A DNA stretch of 64,000 nt from Bacteroidia bacterium (GTDB lineage Bacteria > Bacteroidota > Bacteroidia > J057). Made by a program: the position numbers and the translations under genes. The notes beneath the pieces are model-generated. The model was not told the DNA's origin. It saw nothing but the letters and a program-made list of their open reading frames with translations, and searched no databases. The DNA is taken from contig JALEFZ010000037.1 of assembly GCA_022760475.1 (NCBI GenBank), forward strand, positions 1 through 64,000, read 5' to 3'. Shown in pieces: positions 8,748 to 18,011 of this stretch; position 1 is the stretch's first letter; each line of letters opens with the position of its first letter.

Positions 8748-8850
8748 TATTCATTTTTTGTAAAAAGGGAGAAAACCCCCATGCGTATAAATACCTATGT
8801 AAAAACAGAAATCAGGTAGAAATAGGATTTGAATGGGAAGGTAAGGGAGG

Positions 8851-10143
8851 TTAATAGGGATTTTTACCCGTTTTGACTGCTTCCCACCAATGCCACCATG
8901 ACCAGGCATCATTGCTCCAGGAACCGAAATAAGCAAGTCCCATACGGATGGTGTACCAGACAAAAGTCGCCAAAAGCACATAAAAAAGGATTCGAAGGAC
9001 AATGTGCCACTTCAAACTGGATTTTAAGACATATGCAAATGGAAATGCCAAAACCGTCATGAACTCAATCACAGGCCTGTATCCAAAGGCTCCTCCAAAT
9101 CGCCACATGTGCCAGCTACCATTGACCCATAAAAATAAAAGCATCAGCAAAAGCACTCCCAAGCCACTCAGCTTGTTTTTAATAGCAAGCCAAATAACTC
9201 CAAGTAAAGGTATGATCATGAGTGGACTGTAAATGATCATTCCATTCCATCTGGAAAAAAGCAGAGAAATGATATATGGTGATTTCCAATGGGTAAAGCC
9301 TTCATCTTCATAAGAATAATATAGCCATTGACCATATTGTAATTTCCAATAATACATCTGAGGCAACAGCACCACAAAAAACATCAGGGGTATCCAGGCC
9401 CATTTGTTCCTTTGATCCCAGACAAACTGCATCCTTTTCCTGAAGTCCTCTTTGGAGGACACTTCAAATAGCAAGGGATAAAGGGCAAGCATCAAATTGA
9501 CTGGACGGATTACAGTGATCAAACCCATCACCAAAGCCATCAAAATCATCTTGCCATGGGTAGGATTTTCCAAAAATCGGGGAGTAAGCCATACAATGAC
9601 CGCAAAGAGGAAAAACGAGTAGGCATGTGACATGCCCGATTGGTCCAGGGTGTAAAACCAGAGATTGGTCCCAAAATACAGCAAGCTCACCGCCAACATG
9701 GAGATGGGCTTAGAGAAATACCGCTGCAAAGCCAAAAAGACCAGCCAGAGTCCCCACATCACATAAAAAATCGCTGCAAATAATATGGACTCATTGTAAG
9801 ACTTGGAATAACCATTGGGATCGCTGCTGTTAAACCAACCATTAGACGTGATCAAATGTGCCACTAAAAAGAATGGAGCTTCCAATACCGATACCCCATA
9901 GGTGTATTTGTTGATGTACATGCCCGTCTCAGGGTTGATCAGGTACTGGTCGGTGGTATTGACAGGAATGTCATTGTAAAAACCACCATAGATAAATACC
10001 GCAGGCAGGTACATGTAGTAACCTTCAGCATCAGACCAAATGCGGTTCTTACGGGTGTCCGTAAGGCTAAGGCTAATCCCGAAAATCACCAGAATGAAGA
10101 TCCAGTAGTTCTTGTCAATCCAGGAAAAAAGGCCTTTCAACAT
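8851..10143 (-). CDS. Polytopic membrane protein, glycosyltransferase-39-like
   Basis: The protein of about 430 residues has many hydrophobic segments, probably 9-11 transmembrane helices. An early loop contains RIWSDAEGYYMYLPAVF, a pattern like the first periplasmic loop of GT-C/ArnT/PMT-type enzymes, where an acidic residue is catalytic. That would suggest transfer of sugar from a polyprenyl carrier, but the match is weak and the function stays inferred. I choose ATG 10143; a start 15 bases upstream is also possible. It is monocistronic and divergent from the PhoD gene. No terminator was seen directly after it. Confidence 0.7.
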   Translation of the reverse strand: MLKGLFSWIDKNYWIFILVIFGISLSLTDTRKNRIWSDAEGYYMYLPAVFIYGGFYNDIPVNTTDQYLINPETGMYINKYTYGVSVLEAPFFLVAHLITSNGWFNSSDPNGYSKSYNESILFAAIFYVMWGLWLVFLALQRYFSKPISMLAVSLLYFGTNLWFYTLDQSGMSHAYSFFLFAVIVWLTPRFLENPTHGKMILMALVMGLITVIRPVNLMLALYPLLFEVSSKEDFRKRMQFVWDQRNKWAWIPLMFFVVLLPQMYYWKLQYGQWLYYSYEDEGFTHWKSPYIISLLFSRWNGMIIYSPLMIIPLLGVIWLAIKNKLSGLGVLLLMLLFLWVNGSWHMWRFGGAFGYRPVIEFMTVLAFPFAYVLKSSLKWHIVLRILFYVLLATFVWYTIRMGLAYFGSWSNDAWSWWHWWEAVKTGKNPY

Positions 10144-10351
10144 TAGAATGATGATCAAATTGGGTTAAAACTCAGGACAAATATTCTAAAAATACTCCTA
10201 GCAACCAATCACTACTTGTCTTCACCACATTTTAACTATATTGAAAAATGCCCATATAATTTTAAAAAAAATGAAAGCTCTTCCCCCCAACTTAACATCC
10301 AGTTTACATCTTTTGACGTCCTTGATCCAATCATTGAAGAACTTACAACAA

Positions 10352-11971
10352 ATGTTGGGCGTTTCAAGACTATCTTACCCCATTGTTTTGCTTTTGCTTT
10401 GCATGGTGTCAGCCGACAGCTTTACCCAGGCAATCGGGCAGGAAAACCCATCTTTGAACGATTATCCTGAACCCGTAGACTTATACGACGCTTCTATGAA
10501 ACCATTCTACCACGGAGTGGCATCAGGAGATCCTCTTTCAGATCGGGTAATCATCTGGACACGCATCACTCCTGACAAGCCAGTAGAGCAGATCACAGTC
10601 GAATGGATAGTAGCCGCAGACAAAGGATTTGATGACATCATCAAGAAGGGGAGCTATACCACACATCCAGGGAAGGACTACACCGTCAAGATAGACGTAG
10701 ATGGGCTTGCTCCAAATAGCACTTACTACTACCAGTTCACTCATTTGGAGAGCCGCTCTATCATCGGCCGAACCAAAACCTTGCCTGTTGGAGATGTCTC
10801 CAGGGTAAAACTGGCGGTCTCGACCTGCTCCAATTATGAAGGGGGCTTCTTCAACGCCTATGCAGCCATCGCCAAAGAGGATGTAGATGCCGTGGTCCAC
10901 CTTGGAGACTATATCTACGAATACGAAACAGGGCACTACGGCCTGAAAGAACTAATCAAAGATGGCCGCCACCATCGCCCCATAACCGAGATTATCAAAC
11001 TCCCGGATTACCGTCAGCGATATTCTCTCTATCGCACCGATAAAATGCTTCAGGCTGTTCATCAGAACCACCCTTTCATCACCATTTGGGATGACCATGA
11101 AACCGCCAACAATTCGCACAATACCGGAGCAGAAAACCACCAGGTAGAGTCTGAAGGGAACTGGGAAGCTCGCAAACAGATGGCCCAAACAGCCTACTTT
11201 GAGTGGATGCCTATTAGAGATAACAAGGAAAAAAATATCTACCGCTCCTTCAATTTCGGGAACCTCATGAAGCTGATCATGGTAGATACCCGCATCATCG
11301 GAAGGTCGCCACAAGTAGCCAACATGAAGGCGGAGGATTATCTTTCAGAAGAGAGGACCTTACTTGGTGATACTCAGCGACAGTGGCTTACACAAGAAAT
11401 GAAGGATTCCACTACCTGGAAAATCATTGGTAACCAGGTAATGGTTTCGCCTATGGATGTTTCCTTCTTCCGTTTTCTGGGAGTTATCAGAATTCCATTT
11501 TATCCAGGTAAAAAGCGAAACATGGATCAATGGGATGGCTATCCAGCAGCCAAGGATAGGGTGATGGACTTTATCAAGAGGGAAGGCATACAGAATGTGG
11601 TTTTCCTCACTGGGGATGACCATGCCTCTTACGCTTATGAAGTGGCAGGCGAAAAGGAAAACCCAATTGAAGCTTATCAAAATGGCACCCCTCCACTGGC
11701 AGTTGAGTTGGTTACACCAAGTATTTCTTCTGCCAATTTTGATGAATACCTCCCCAGGTTTTACCTAAACAAGCTCAGGAGAAAGTTTCCCAAAAAGAAT
11801 CCCCACCTCCAATGGTTTGACTTGACTAACCATGGCTACATCAGCCTGGAAATCACGCCCGAGGCTACGACAGCTACCTGGAATTTCATGGAGAGCATCC
11901 GAGAAATAAACGATGGCCAGCGAAAAGCAAAGACCCTCCAGGTGAAAGCAGGTAGCAATAAGTTAGAATAA
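10352..11971 (+). CDS. phoD: PhoD-like alkaline phosphatase/phosphodiesterase
   Basis: The exported metallophosphatase of about 539 residues begins with a hydrophobic signal segment (SYPIVLLLLCMVSADSFTQA). An N-terminal Ig-like domain (FYHGVASGDPLSDRVIIWTR) precedes the PhoD catalytic domain. Metal-site motifs are CSNYEGG, VVHLGDYIYEYE, WDDHE and TGDDHASYAYE. PhoD enzymes release phosphate from mono- and diesters using Ca/Fe. ATG 10352 puts the signal peptide at the N-terminus, whereas in-frame ATGs at 10241 and 10271 would bury it behind a polar extension. No Pho-box-like site is apparent. The short gap to the next gene could allow co-transcription. Confidence 0.88.
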   Translation: MLGVSRLSYPIVLLLLCMVSADSFTQAIGQENPSLNDYPEPVDLYDASMKPFYHGVASGDPLSDRVIIWTRITPDKPVEQITVEWIVAADKGFDDIIKKGSYTTHPGKDYTVKIDVDGLAPNSTYYYQFTHLESRSIIGRTKTLPVGDVSRVKLAVSTCSNYEGGFFNAYAAIAKEDVDAVVHLGDYIYEYETGHYGLKELIKDGRHHRPITEIIKLPDYRQRYSLYRTDKMLQAVHQNHPFITIWDDHETANNSHNTGAENHQVESEGNWEARKQMAQTAYFEWMPIRDNKEKNIYRSFNFGNLMKLIMVDTRIIGRSPQVANMKAEDYLSEERTLLGDTQRQWLTQEMKDSTTWKIIGNQVMVSPMDVSFFRFLGVIRIPFYPGKKRNMDQWDGYPAAKDRVMDFIKREGIQNVVFLTGDDHASYAYEVAGEKENPIEAYQNGTPPLAVELVTPSISSANFDEYLPRFYLNKLRRKFPKKNPHLQWFDLTNHGYISLEITPEATTATWNFMESIREINDGQRKAKTLQVKAGSNKLE

Positions 11972-12016
11972 AGTTTTCTTTGGGATAGACAAAATCACCC
12001 CTTAGCCATACATACC

Positions 12017-12982
12017 ATGAAAAATCTTCTTACAATCCTACTTCTCTGTGTGCTGGGAGTTTGCCACGCCCAACAGATTCCCAATGCGGATTTTGACAGC
12101 GTGTACATCGGGGGGATTGACCGCATTTTTCAGTGGACCACCGCCGATGGAGTGATCATGTATTCCGGAGAACTTCAAAATGAAGTATTTCCCATGGTGG
12201 CTGATAGCCAGTATATGGGACCGGGCTTTCTTTTTTCAGAAATGGTATGGATCAACCGCATAGCCTATCAAGACCCATTTTCCAAAAACTCCATTCAAAT
12301 AGTTACAGATCTGAATCGCAGGAAATCGGATAGCACTTCCTTTCCGAGCTTCATTTTATCAGGAGAAAGTTTTGCGACAGACAATCAGGGATACATAGAT
12401 TTCTTCAAAAGTGGCTATGATTTCTCCTACCGCCCTGACAGCATCAAGGGTTACTACAAATTTGAAGACTCGTTACCCAATGTTGAAAATACAGGCAGAA
12501 TTCTCCTTTATCTAAAAAAATACAAGCTCCAAAGCGGACAAACTGACACCATTGCCTACCTCAACTCTACAAAAGCCCTTACCACAAGCTCAAACTGGCG
12601 TCCATTTTCGGTGGCGATACCCTACCTGAGCAATGAAATACCTGATAGCCTTTCTCTGAGTTTCTTTTCCAGTAGCATGGACAGCAGCTTTGGTATGCTT
12701 TGGCTGGATGAAATCGAATTTGTGTACAGCAGTGTGCGATCTACTCCGCCAATCAAAGCTGATATCAAACTTTTTCCCAATCCCTGCCAGGATATCCTTC
12801 ACATTCAAAACAAGGATAGGAAATGGACAATCATGGAAATCGTTCACATTACAGGAAAAAGCATGTTGAAGGGACGTTTTACTTCTACCATTTCTGTCTC
12901 GGGCTTGCCATCGGGTTATTATTTCCTAAAACTAAATGACCTGTATGGGAATTCATTTTACCAGGCATTCCAAAAAATCTAG
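12017..12982 (+). CDS. Secreted protein with T9SS C-terminal sorting domain
   Basis: This 321-residue protein has a signal peptide (MKNLLTILLLCVLGVCHAQQ) and a type A T9SS sorting domain over the last 75 residues, containing LFPNPCQDILHI, GLPSGYYFLKL and a lysine near the end. The body (IPNADFDSVY...) looks like a beta-sandwich with no recognised catalytic motif. Such domains target cargo through the PorV/Sov translocon to the surface or medium. It lies 45 bp after the PhoD gene, so read-through is possible. The function is unknown. Confidence 0.82.
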   Translation: MKNLLTILLLCVLGVCHAQQIPNADFDSVYIGGIDRIFQWTTADGVIMYSGELQNEVFPMVADSQYMGPGFLFSEMVWINRIAYQDPFSKNSIQIVTDLNRRKSDSTSFPSFILSGESFATDNQGYIDFFKSGYDFSYRPDSIKGYYKFEDSLPNVENTGRILLYLKKYKLQSGQTDTIAYLNSTKALTTSSNWRPFSVAIPYLSNEIPDSLSLSFFSSSMDSSFGMLWLDEIEFVYSSVRSTPPIKADIKLFPNPCQDILHIQNKDRKWTIMEIVHITGKSMLKGRFTSTISVSGLPSGYYFLKLNDLYGNSFYQAFQKI

Positions 12983-13035
12983 CTTCCCAACCCTGCCCCT
13001 TTCAGCTTTATCTATTTGAAAAGACTTACAAAAAA

Positions 13036-13536
13036 ATGCACATGAAAACCAAACTGATTTTTCTTTCCATGGCTACCATTTTCCTTCTAAATGCCTGTAG
13101 TAAATATTCATATTGGGATATTTCTGAGTTCAATATGGATAGCAATGCATTGGAGAATAATGAAGAGATAAAATTGATATATTCAAGCAATGGTCCCAAT
13201 GACAACAAAGAAAGAACCTACTATTACCACATCATTGTGGTCTCCCAAAAGTCAGGCGATACGGTTAACGTGTTGACTACGCTAAATCATGGATTCAACC
13301 GGAAGGACATGACAAAAATTTTCCACTTCTTCAATGAAGACCACCCTGCCTCCAAGCTGTTACAGATGGACCTCAAAGATTTGGCAAACCTTAAATCAAT
13401 AGATAACTCCGATAGACCCCAAACCAAAAAGATTATGAGGGTAGCCAGAGATCCAAATTTTGACCACATCGCCCAAAACAGTTTCCCTACCATCATTGGA
13501 ACCATAGGGAACTTAAGTATAGAAAAAGGTGAATAA
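13036..13536 (+). CDS. Hypothetical lipoprotein
   Basis: This protein of about 166 residues begins with a signal sequence ending in a lipobox, FLLNAC, with the lipidated Cys at residue 21 (19 from the alternative ATG at 13042). The mature part is polar, with KLIYSSNGPNDNKERTYYYH, and has no domain I recognise. It follows the T9SS cargo gene by 53 bp on the same strand and may share its transcript. It is a membrane-anchored periplasmic or surface protein of unknown role. Confidence 0.65.
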   Translation: MHMKTKLIFLSMATIFLLNACSKYSYWDISEFNMDSNALENNEEIKLIYSSNGPNDNKERTYYYHIIVVSQKSGDTVNVLTTLNHGFNRKDMTKIFHFFNEDHPASKLLQMDLKDLANLKSIDNSDRPQTKKIMRVARDPNFDHIAQNSFPTIIGTIGNLSIEKGE

Positions 13537-13609
13537 GTAAGGCAAGATTTAAGGAGGTAAAGCGTTCTAAATAGCTCAATTGGCATCTTTCCAATGGTAA
13601 ACATTGCAA

Positions 13610-13637
13610 ATCATGGAATCTTTTTGGATTTTATGAT
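13610..13637 (+). repeat. RNA-type hairpin between lipoprotein and transpeptidase genes
   Basis: ATCATGGAATC (13610-13620) can pair with GATTTTATGAT (13627-13637) through a 6-nt loop using two G-U pairs. No T-run follows. It may be a 3' or 5' UTR structure for the neighbouring genes. Confidence 0.25.
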
Positions 13638-13706
13638 ATTGCCAAGCAACGGTTTGCGCTCCGGCCTTGTAACATAAATAAGAAGTCCCAATTAATTCCC
13701 AAGCAA

Positions 13707-14801
13707 GTGTATACCCCTAGATTGAAAAAGCTAATCTTCCTACTCTTTTTTTTGCCAATCCTGGGTTTTGCCCAGAAGAATATTGTTCTGGTCTATGCTT
13801 ACTCGCAGATGCGGGGAACCATTTACCTATTGGAAGACCAGAAAACGGGTTATTACGTCAAAGAAGTCTTCCCCTGTCGCTTCGGCTATAATGGCCTTAG
13901 AAAGCGTCGAATGGGAGATGGCAAAACACCCCTGGGTCATTACAAGGTGCTCGAGGAGCGACCAAAAAGCCTGCGCAGCCGCAAGCAGCTAAGCGAATTT
14001 GGAGGATATTTCCTGCTCATCGACTACCCCAATTACTGTGACAAAAGAGATGGCAAATCAGGCGGCGCCATCGGTCTCCACGGCGGAGACAACAACAACA
14101 CCAACGGATGTATCCGTGTCCTCGATCCCGGAAGCCCCCGCATCAATAAGGTCGCAATCGCCAAGATTGCCCGATTTACCCGTTATGGGACCGATGTCAT
14201 CGTTACGGATCGCCTGTCTACGCGCATGGTCAGTGGCCAAGGCAGAAAACTTGATGCAGAAACCAGCAAGTACTGGAAAAACCTCGTCAGCAGGAGAAGA
14301 TGCTACAGCGAAATCATCAAAGGAATGGGTTCAGGCAGTCGCCCCATTGCCAAAGGCAGCAGTTCTTCGGAAGTCAATCCCAACCTCATTTATCTAGGAT
14401 CTTTGCTCAACTCCAGAGGGAGTTCTACCCTTCGCGAAGAGAAAAACTTCAACTCCAAGGTAATTGGTAACATCAAAGGCAGTGAAACCTTCGTTTTCTT
14501 AAGAGAACACAAAGAATGGTACACCGTCATCAAACAGGACGGAACGCAGGGCTACCTTCCCAAAAGCCGAATCCGCAGGTTATGCGAATCGCCAAGTGGC
14601 ACTGGCCAAATCAACGATCCCGATGGCTATACCAATCTCCGCTATGGCCCCTCTACCAGATCAACAGTGATCAGGAAGATAGAAAGGGGGGAAATATTTT
14701 TCTACAAGGAAAGAAATGATTCCTGGTGGGAAGTAATCACCCTGGATGGCAGGAAAGGCTATATGCACTACACCAGGGTACAACCTGTACAGGAAGAATA
14801 G
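13707..14801 (+). CDS. L,D-transpeptidase (YkuD family) with two SH3b domains
   Basis: The 364-residue exported protein has a signal peptide (LIFLLFFLPILGFAQ) and a YkuD domain (about 25-170). The catalytic signature is HGGDNNNTNGCIRV, with His125 and Cys135. Two SH3b repeats follow (about 235-290 and 300-362, with STLREEKNFNSKVIGNI and NLRYGPSTRSTVIRKI). YkuD enzymes form or edit peptidoglycan cross-links or attach proteins to the wall, and SH3b domains commonly bind wall or peptide ligands. The first codon is GTG (13707), with a TTG at 13722 as alternative; no in-frame ATG fits the signal peptide. It converges on ruvX. Confidence 0.88.
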   Translation: MYTPRLKKLIFLLFFLPILGFAQKNIVLVYAYSQMRGTIYLLEDQKTGYYVKEVFPCRFGYNGLRKRRMGDGKTPLGHYKVLEERPKSLRSRKQLSEFGGYFLLIDYPNYCDKRDGKSGGAIGLHGGDNNNTNGCIRVLDPGSPRINKVAIAKIARFTRYGTDVIVTDRLSTRMVSGQGRKLDAETSKYWKNLVSRRRCYSEIIKGMGSGSRPIAKGSSSSEVNPNLIYLGSLLNSRGSSTLREEKNFNSKVIGNIKGSETFVFLREHKEWYTVIKQDGTQGYLPKSRIRRLCESPSGTGQINDPDGYTNLRYGPSTRSTVIRKIERGEIFFYKERNDSWWEVITLDGRKGYMHYTRVQPVQEE

Positions 14802-14809
14802 CCATAAAA

Positions 14810-15217
14810 CTATTGTCCAAGGTATTCCTGCAACATAATTGTTGCACTCAACTTATCCAGTTGTCCTTTCTGACGACGTTTTTTCTTGCTCATCCCTCCA
14901 TCCAGCATGGCTTGCATGGCCATCCGGGAGGTGAATCGCTCATCCCAAAGCTCCAGCTTGATCTCGGGATAAGTTTTCTCAAGGTAAGACGCAAAATTCC
15001 GGACATCCTGTGTGACATGGGTATCTGAGCCATCAGTACGCGTTGGATATCCTAGCAGGAATTTCTCTATCGCTTCATTCTGGATCAACTTCCCTAGGTG
15101 ATCTTTCAATCCCGATGTATCTACGGTATCCAGCGCCGTAGCAATGATCTGCATGGGGTCAGTCCAGGCAAGCCCTGTCCGCTTTTTTCCGTAATCTATG
15201 GCTAGAATCCTTGGCAT
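14810..15217 (-). CDS. ruvX: Putative pre-16S rRNA nuclease / Holliday junction resolvase-like RuvX (YqgF)
   Basis: The 135-residue RNase H-fold protein matches the family's usual length. The first acid lies in LAIDYGKKRTGLAW (D8). The second motif is LELWDERFTSRMA, and the last acid is in KLSATIMLQ, preceded by QLD. YqgF/RuvX proteins process 16S rRNA 5' ends and have been proposed as resolvases. The gene is monocistronic. Its stop lies 8 bp from the end of the convergent transpeptidase gene. Confidence 0.93.
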   Translation of the reverse strand: MPRILAIDYGKKRTGLAWTDPMQIIATALDTVDTSGLKDHLGKLIQNEAIEKFLLGYPTRTDGSDTHVTQDVRNFASYLEKTYPEIKLELWDERFTSRMAMQAMLDGGMSKKKRRQKGQLDKLSATIMLQEYLGQ

Positions 15218-15620
15218 ATGGACAATTTAGGTTCTTTTTAAAAGAATTTCATAATCCAATCTTCATGCGCAGTTGGAAGGAAAAAAATACTGGACTTTAT
15301 TTGTTGAGAGATTTAGTTCATAGAAAATAAAAAATCCACCTAAATGAACTGTACACTCAACTAATTAGCACAAATTGAGGCCTGATTTCAATAGGTCAAT
15401 AGGCGCATTTGAAATAAATCATGAACAACAAACAAACTCCCCTAGCCTCCCCCAGGCAAAGATTCGTTTTCTCTTCAACATACAAATGAGATTATCAAAA
15501 GTGTAGACGACTAAAGGTATGTAGGTTGAATGATCGCAGAATACATTTGGGAACCCTAAAGCTGATACCCAAAAACCTGCAAGGGCTCTTGACAAAAATG
15601 ACAAACAAACGATTTCAAAT
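15218..15620. promoter_or_regulatory. Intergenic region upstream of the TonB receptor, with candidate promoter
   Basis: This 403-bp spacer between divergent ruvX and the TonB receptor holds TACATTTG (15542-15549), an exact TAnnTTTG -7 match that would give a leader of about 65 nt. The nearest TTG is only 13 bp upstream, so the -33 is not convincing. An inverted repeat AGTTCAT (15315-15321)/ATGAACT (15344-15350) is also present. No gene was seen. Confidence 0.35.
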
Positions 15621-18008
15621 ATGAAGCAATTTCTTTGGAGCTTTTTTTTGATTTTTGGGCTGCTGTCTCCCACGGCAAAGGGGCAGTATGTCCAGGGATA
15701 TATTGAAGATGCTGATAGCAAAGAAAGGTTGATTGGTGCCAGCATTAGCTTCCCTGAGCAAAAATTCCTTACCTATACCAATCAATATGGCTTTTTCCAA
15801 CAGAAACTCCCAGGTGGTAAAACCAGGCTAAACATCAATTTTGTAGGTTATGAAAAGGTCGAACTTGAGTTCTTTCTGGAAAAGGATACAACTCTTCTGA
15901 TAGCACTTCGTCCAGAGGTAAAAAAGCTGGAAACCATTGAAATTATAGCCGAAAAAGGAATCAGCGGGGGGACAATCGGGAAAATGTCTCTCAGTCAGGA
16001 AAGGATCAAAGAGATCCCACTCATAGGCGGTGAAGCTGATGTTACCAAAGCCCTCCAACTTTTGCCGGGCGTTCAGGGGGGGACCGAAGGAAGCAGTGGC
16101 TTGTTTGTTCGAGGGGGGAGCCCAGACCAAAACCTCATCTTGCTGGATGGCGCCCCTGTCTACAATACCGCACATGCCTTTGGCTTATTCTCCGTTTTCA
16201 ACCCTGCTGCCATAAAGGATGTATCCCTCTACAAAGGAGGAATTCCTGCCCAGTATGGAGAGCGACTGTCCTCAGTTATAGACATTAGTTTGAAAGAAGG
16301 AAATCGAATATATACCCGCGGAAACCTGGATTTGGGTCTATTGGGAGTAAAAGGCTTGGTTGAAGGTCCTCTGGGGAAAAGAAAGACGAATGGCAATTCA
16401 TCAACTTCCTACCTGCTTTCAGGCAGAAGAACCTTCCTCGACCTTTTTACCCGTCCGTTTCAGGTTTTTTCAGGAACAGATAATCGTACTGGTTTTTATT
16501 TTCATGATCTTTCCGCCAAACTTAACCACCAGTTCAATCCCAACAATCAAATCTTTTTTTCCTTCTATACCAGCAGGGACCAGCTTGACCTTGGAAATCG
16601 TAGCAGGAGCCAGACCGACTCCACAAGTATTGACAGCAGATTGACCCAACGGGTAAACTGGAGCAATCAGACAGCCGTACTTCGCTGGAACAAACTAATC
16701 TCCAACCGGATTTTCAGTAAGCTTTCGCTTTACTACTCCAGGTACAGGCTGGGCGCTGACCTGAGAAACAGGGTTGCGACTACTGGCAATGGCATGGAAT
16801 CAAGCACGGAAGAAGGATCACTCTTCCAGTCCAACCTTCAAGAAATCAGTGCCAATTGGAAGTCATCATGGAACATTACTGCACAACATAACCTTCGGAT
16901 GGGCTTGGGTATCCAGGCTTACCAATTCAATCCTGGAGCTGTCCAATTTAAAACACAGGGAGATAGCCTTGCCAGGGGGGATTCTTTGCTCGAAGCTCCG
17001 ACACAACGCCTATTGGTGGGAACAGCCTATATCTCAGACATTTTCCAGTTGGGTTCAAAGATCAAGGGGCATGTTGGTGTACGTTTATCCGCTGCCCAAG
17101 TCTCGGAAGATATTTTGCCCTACATCCAACCAAGAGCCAGGATTCAATGGCAAATGACAGATCGAATAAACTTTCAGGCAGCCTATACACAAAGTGTTCA
17201 ATTCCTGCATTTACTTGCCAATTCCAATCTCCCTTTACCAGTTGATTTATGGGTACCGTCTACAGAGAGGGTTGCACCAGCTACTTCTCGCCAACTTTCG
17301 GCGGGTGTGGCAGGTAGCCTAAAACAGGGCGTGTGGACTTGGCAGATTGAAGGATTTTATAAGGAAATGGAAGACCTCATTACCTATGAAGAAGGGGCAA
17401 ATTTCTTTGAAGAAGAACCTACTCCTGGCAATATCGCACCTTCCAGCAATTGGGAAGATGAGGTAGAAATCAATGGCAAAGGATTGGCTTATGGAGGAGA
17501 ACTGCTCGTTCAGAGAAACCAGGGTAGACTCAAGGGTTGGCTAGCCTATACACTGAGTTGGAATTGGCGAGAGTTTGAAGGATTAAATCAAGGAAAGCGT
17601 TTTCCATTTACTTTCGACCGAAGGCATGACTTGAGCATTGTGGCAGATTTCAGTCTCAATGAAAAGCGATCCATCCAGGTCAATTGGGTATTTCAGAGCG
17701 GACGAGCCACGACGCTTCCTGTAGGGGAATTTATCTCTGTAAATGGGTCAACAGTTCAGCTATTCGGTGAGAGGAACTCATTCCGATTTCCTATGTATCA
17801 TCGATTGGATATAGGTTACAGCAGCAAAAAAGACAAGTCCTACGGACAACGGGTCTTTCGAGTAGGTGCCTACAACGCCTACAGCAGGCTTAATGCCTAT
17901 TCTGTTTCTGTTTTTACTTCGAATGGAGAGCCTACCCTATTCGCCAACTCTCTCTTTCCAATCCTACCTTATATCAGTATTGAGTGGATTTTTGACAAAA
18001 AGAAATAA
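15621..18008 (+). CDS. TonB-dependent receptor with carboxypeptidase-regulatory-like domain
   Basis: The 795-residue outer-membrane receptor has a signal peptide ending near residue 22 (SPTAKGQ). A CarboxypepD-reg-like beta-sandwich follows (about 23-105, LIGASISFPEQK, NQYGFFQQKLPGG). Then come the plug (about 120-230, LQLLPGVQGG, FVRGGSPDQN, LLDGAPVYN) and a large beta-barrel to the end. It imports a ligand across the outer membrane using TonB energy; the substrate is unknown. The DUF4249 lipoprotein gene starts 3 nt after its stop, the standard arrangement of this receptor subfamily, which differs from SusC by its shorter barrel. Confidence 0.92.
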   Translation: MKQFLWSFFLIFGLLSPTAKGQYVQGYIEDADSKERLIGASISFPEQKFLTYTNQYGFFQQKLPGGKTRLNINFVGYEKVELEFFLEKDTTLLIALRPEVKKLETIEIIAEKGISGGTIGKMSLSQERIKEIPLIGGEADVTKALQLLPGVQGGTEGSSGLFVRGGSPDQNLILLDGAPVYNTAHAFGLFSVFNPAAIKDVSLYKGGIPAQYGERLSSVIDISLKEGNRIYTRGNLDLGLLGVKGLVEGPLGKRKTNGNSSTSYLLSGRRTFLDLFTRPFQVFSGTDNRTGFYFHDLSAKLNHQFNPNNQIFFSFYTSRDQLDLGNRSRSQTDSTSIDSRLTQRVNWSNQTAVLRWNKLISNRIFSKLSLYYSRYRLGADLRNRVATTGNGMESSTEEGSLFQSNLQEISANWKSSWNITAQHNLRMGLGIQAYQFNPGAVQFKTQGDSLARGDSLLEAPTQRLLVGTAYISDIFQLGSKIKGHVGVRLSAAQVSEDILPYIQPRARIQWQMTDRINFQAAYTQSVQFLHLLANSNLPLPVDLWVPSTERVAPATSRQLSAGVAGSLKQGVWTWQIEGFYKEMEDLITYEEGANFFEEEPTPGNIAPSSNWEDEVEINGKGLAYGGELLVQRNQGRLKGWLAYTLSWNWREFEGLNQGKRFPFTFDRRHDLSIVADFSLNEKRSIQVNWVFQSGRATTLPVGEFISVNGSTVQLFGERNSFRFPMYHRLDIGYSSKKDKSYGQRVFRVGAYNAYSRLNAYSVSVFTSNGEPTLFANSLFPILPYISIEWIFDKKK

Positions 18009-18011
18009 AGC

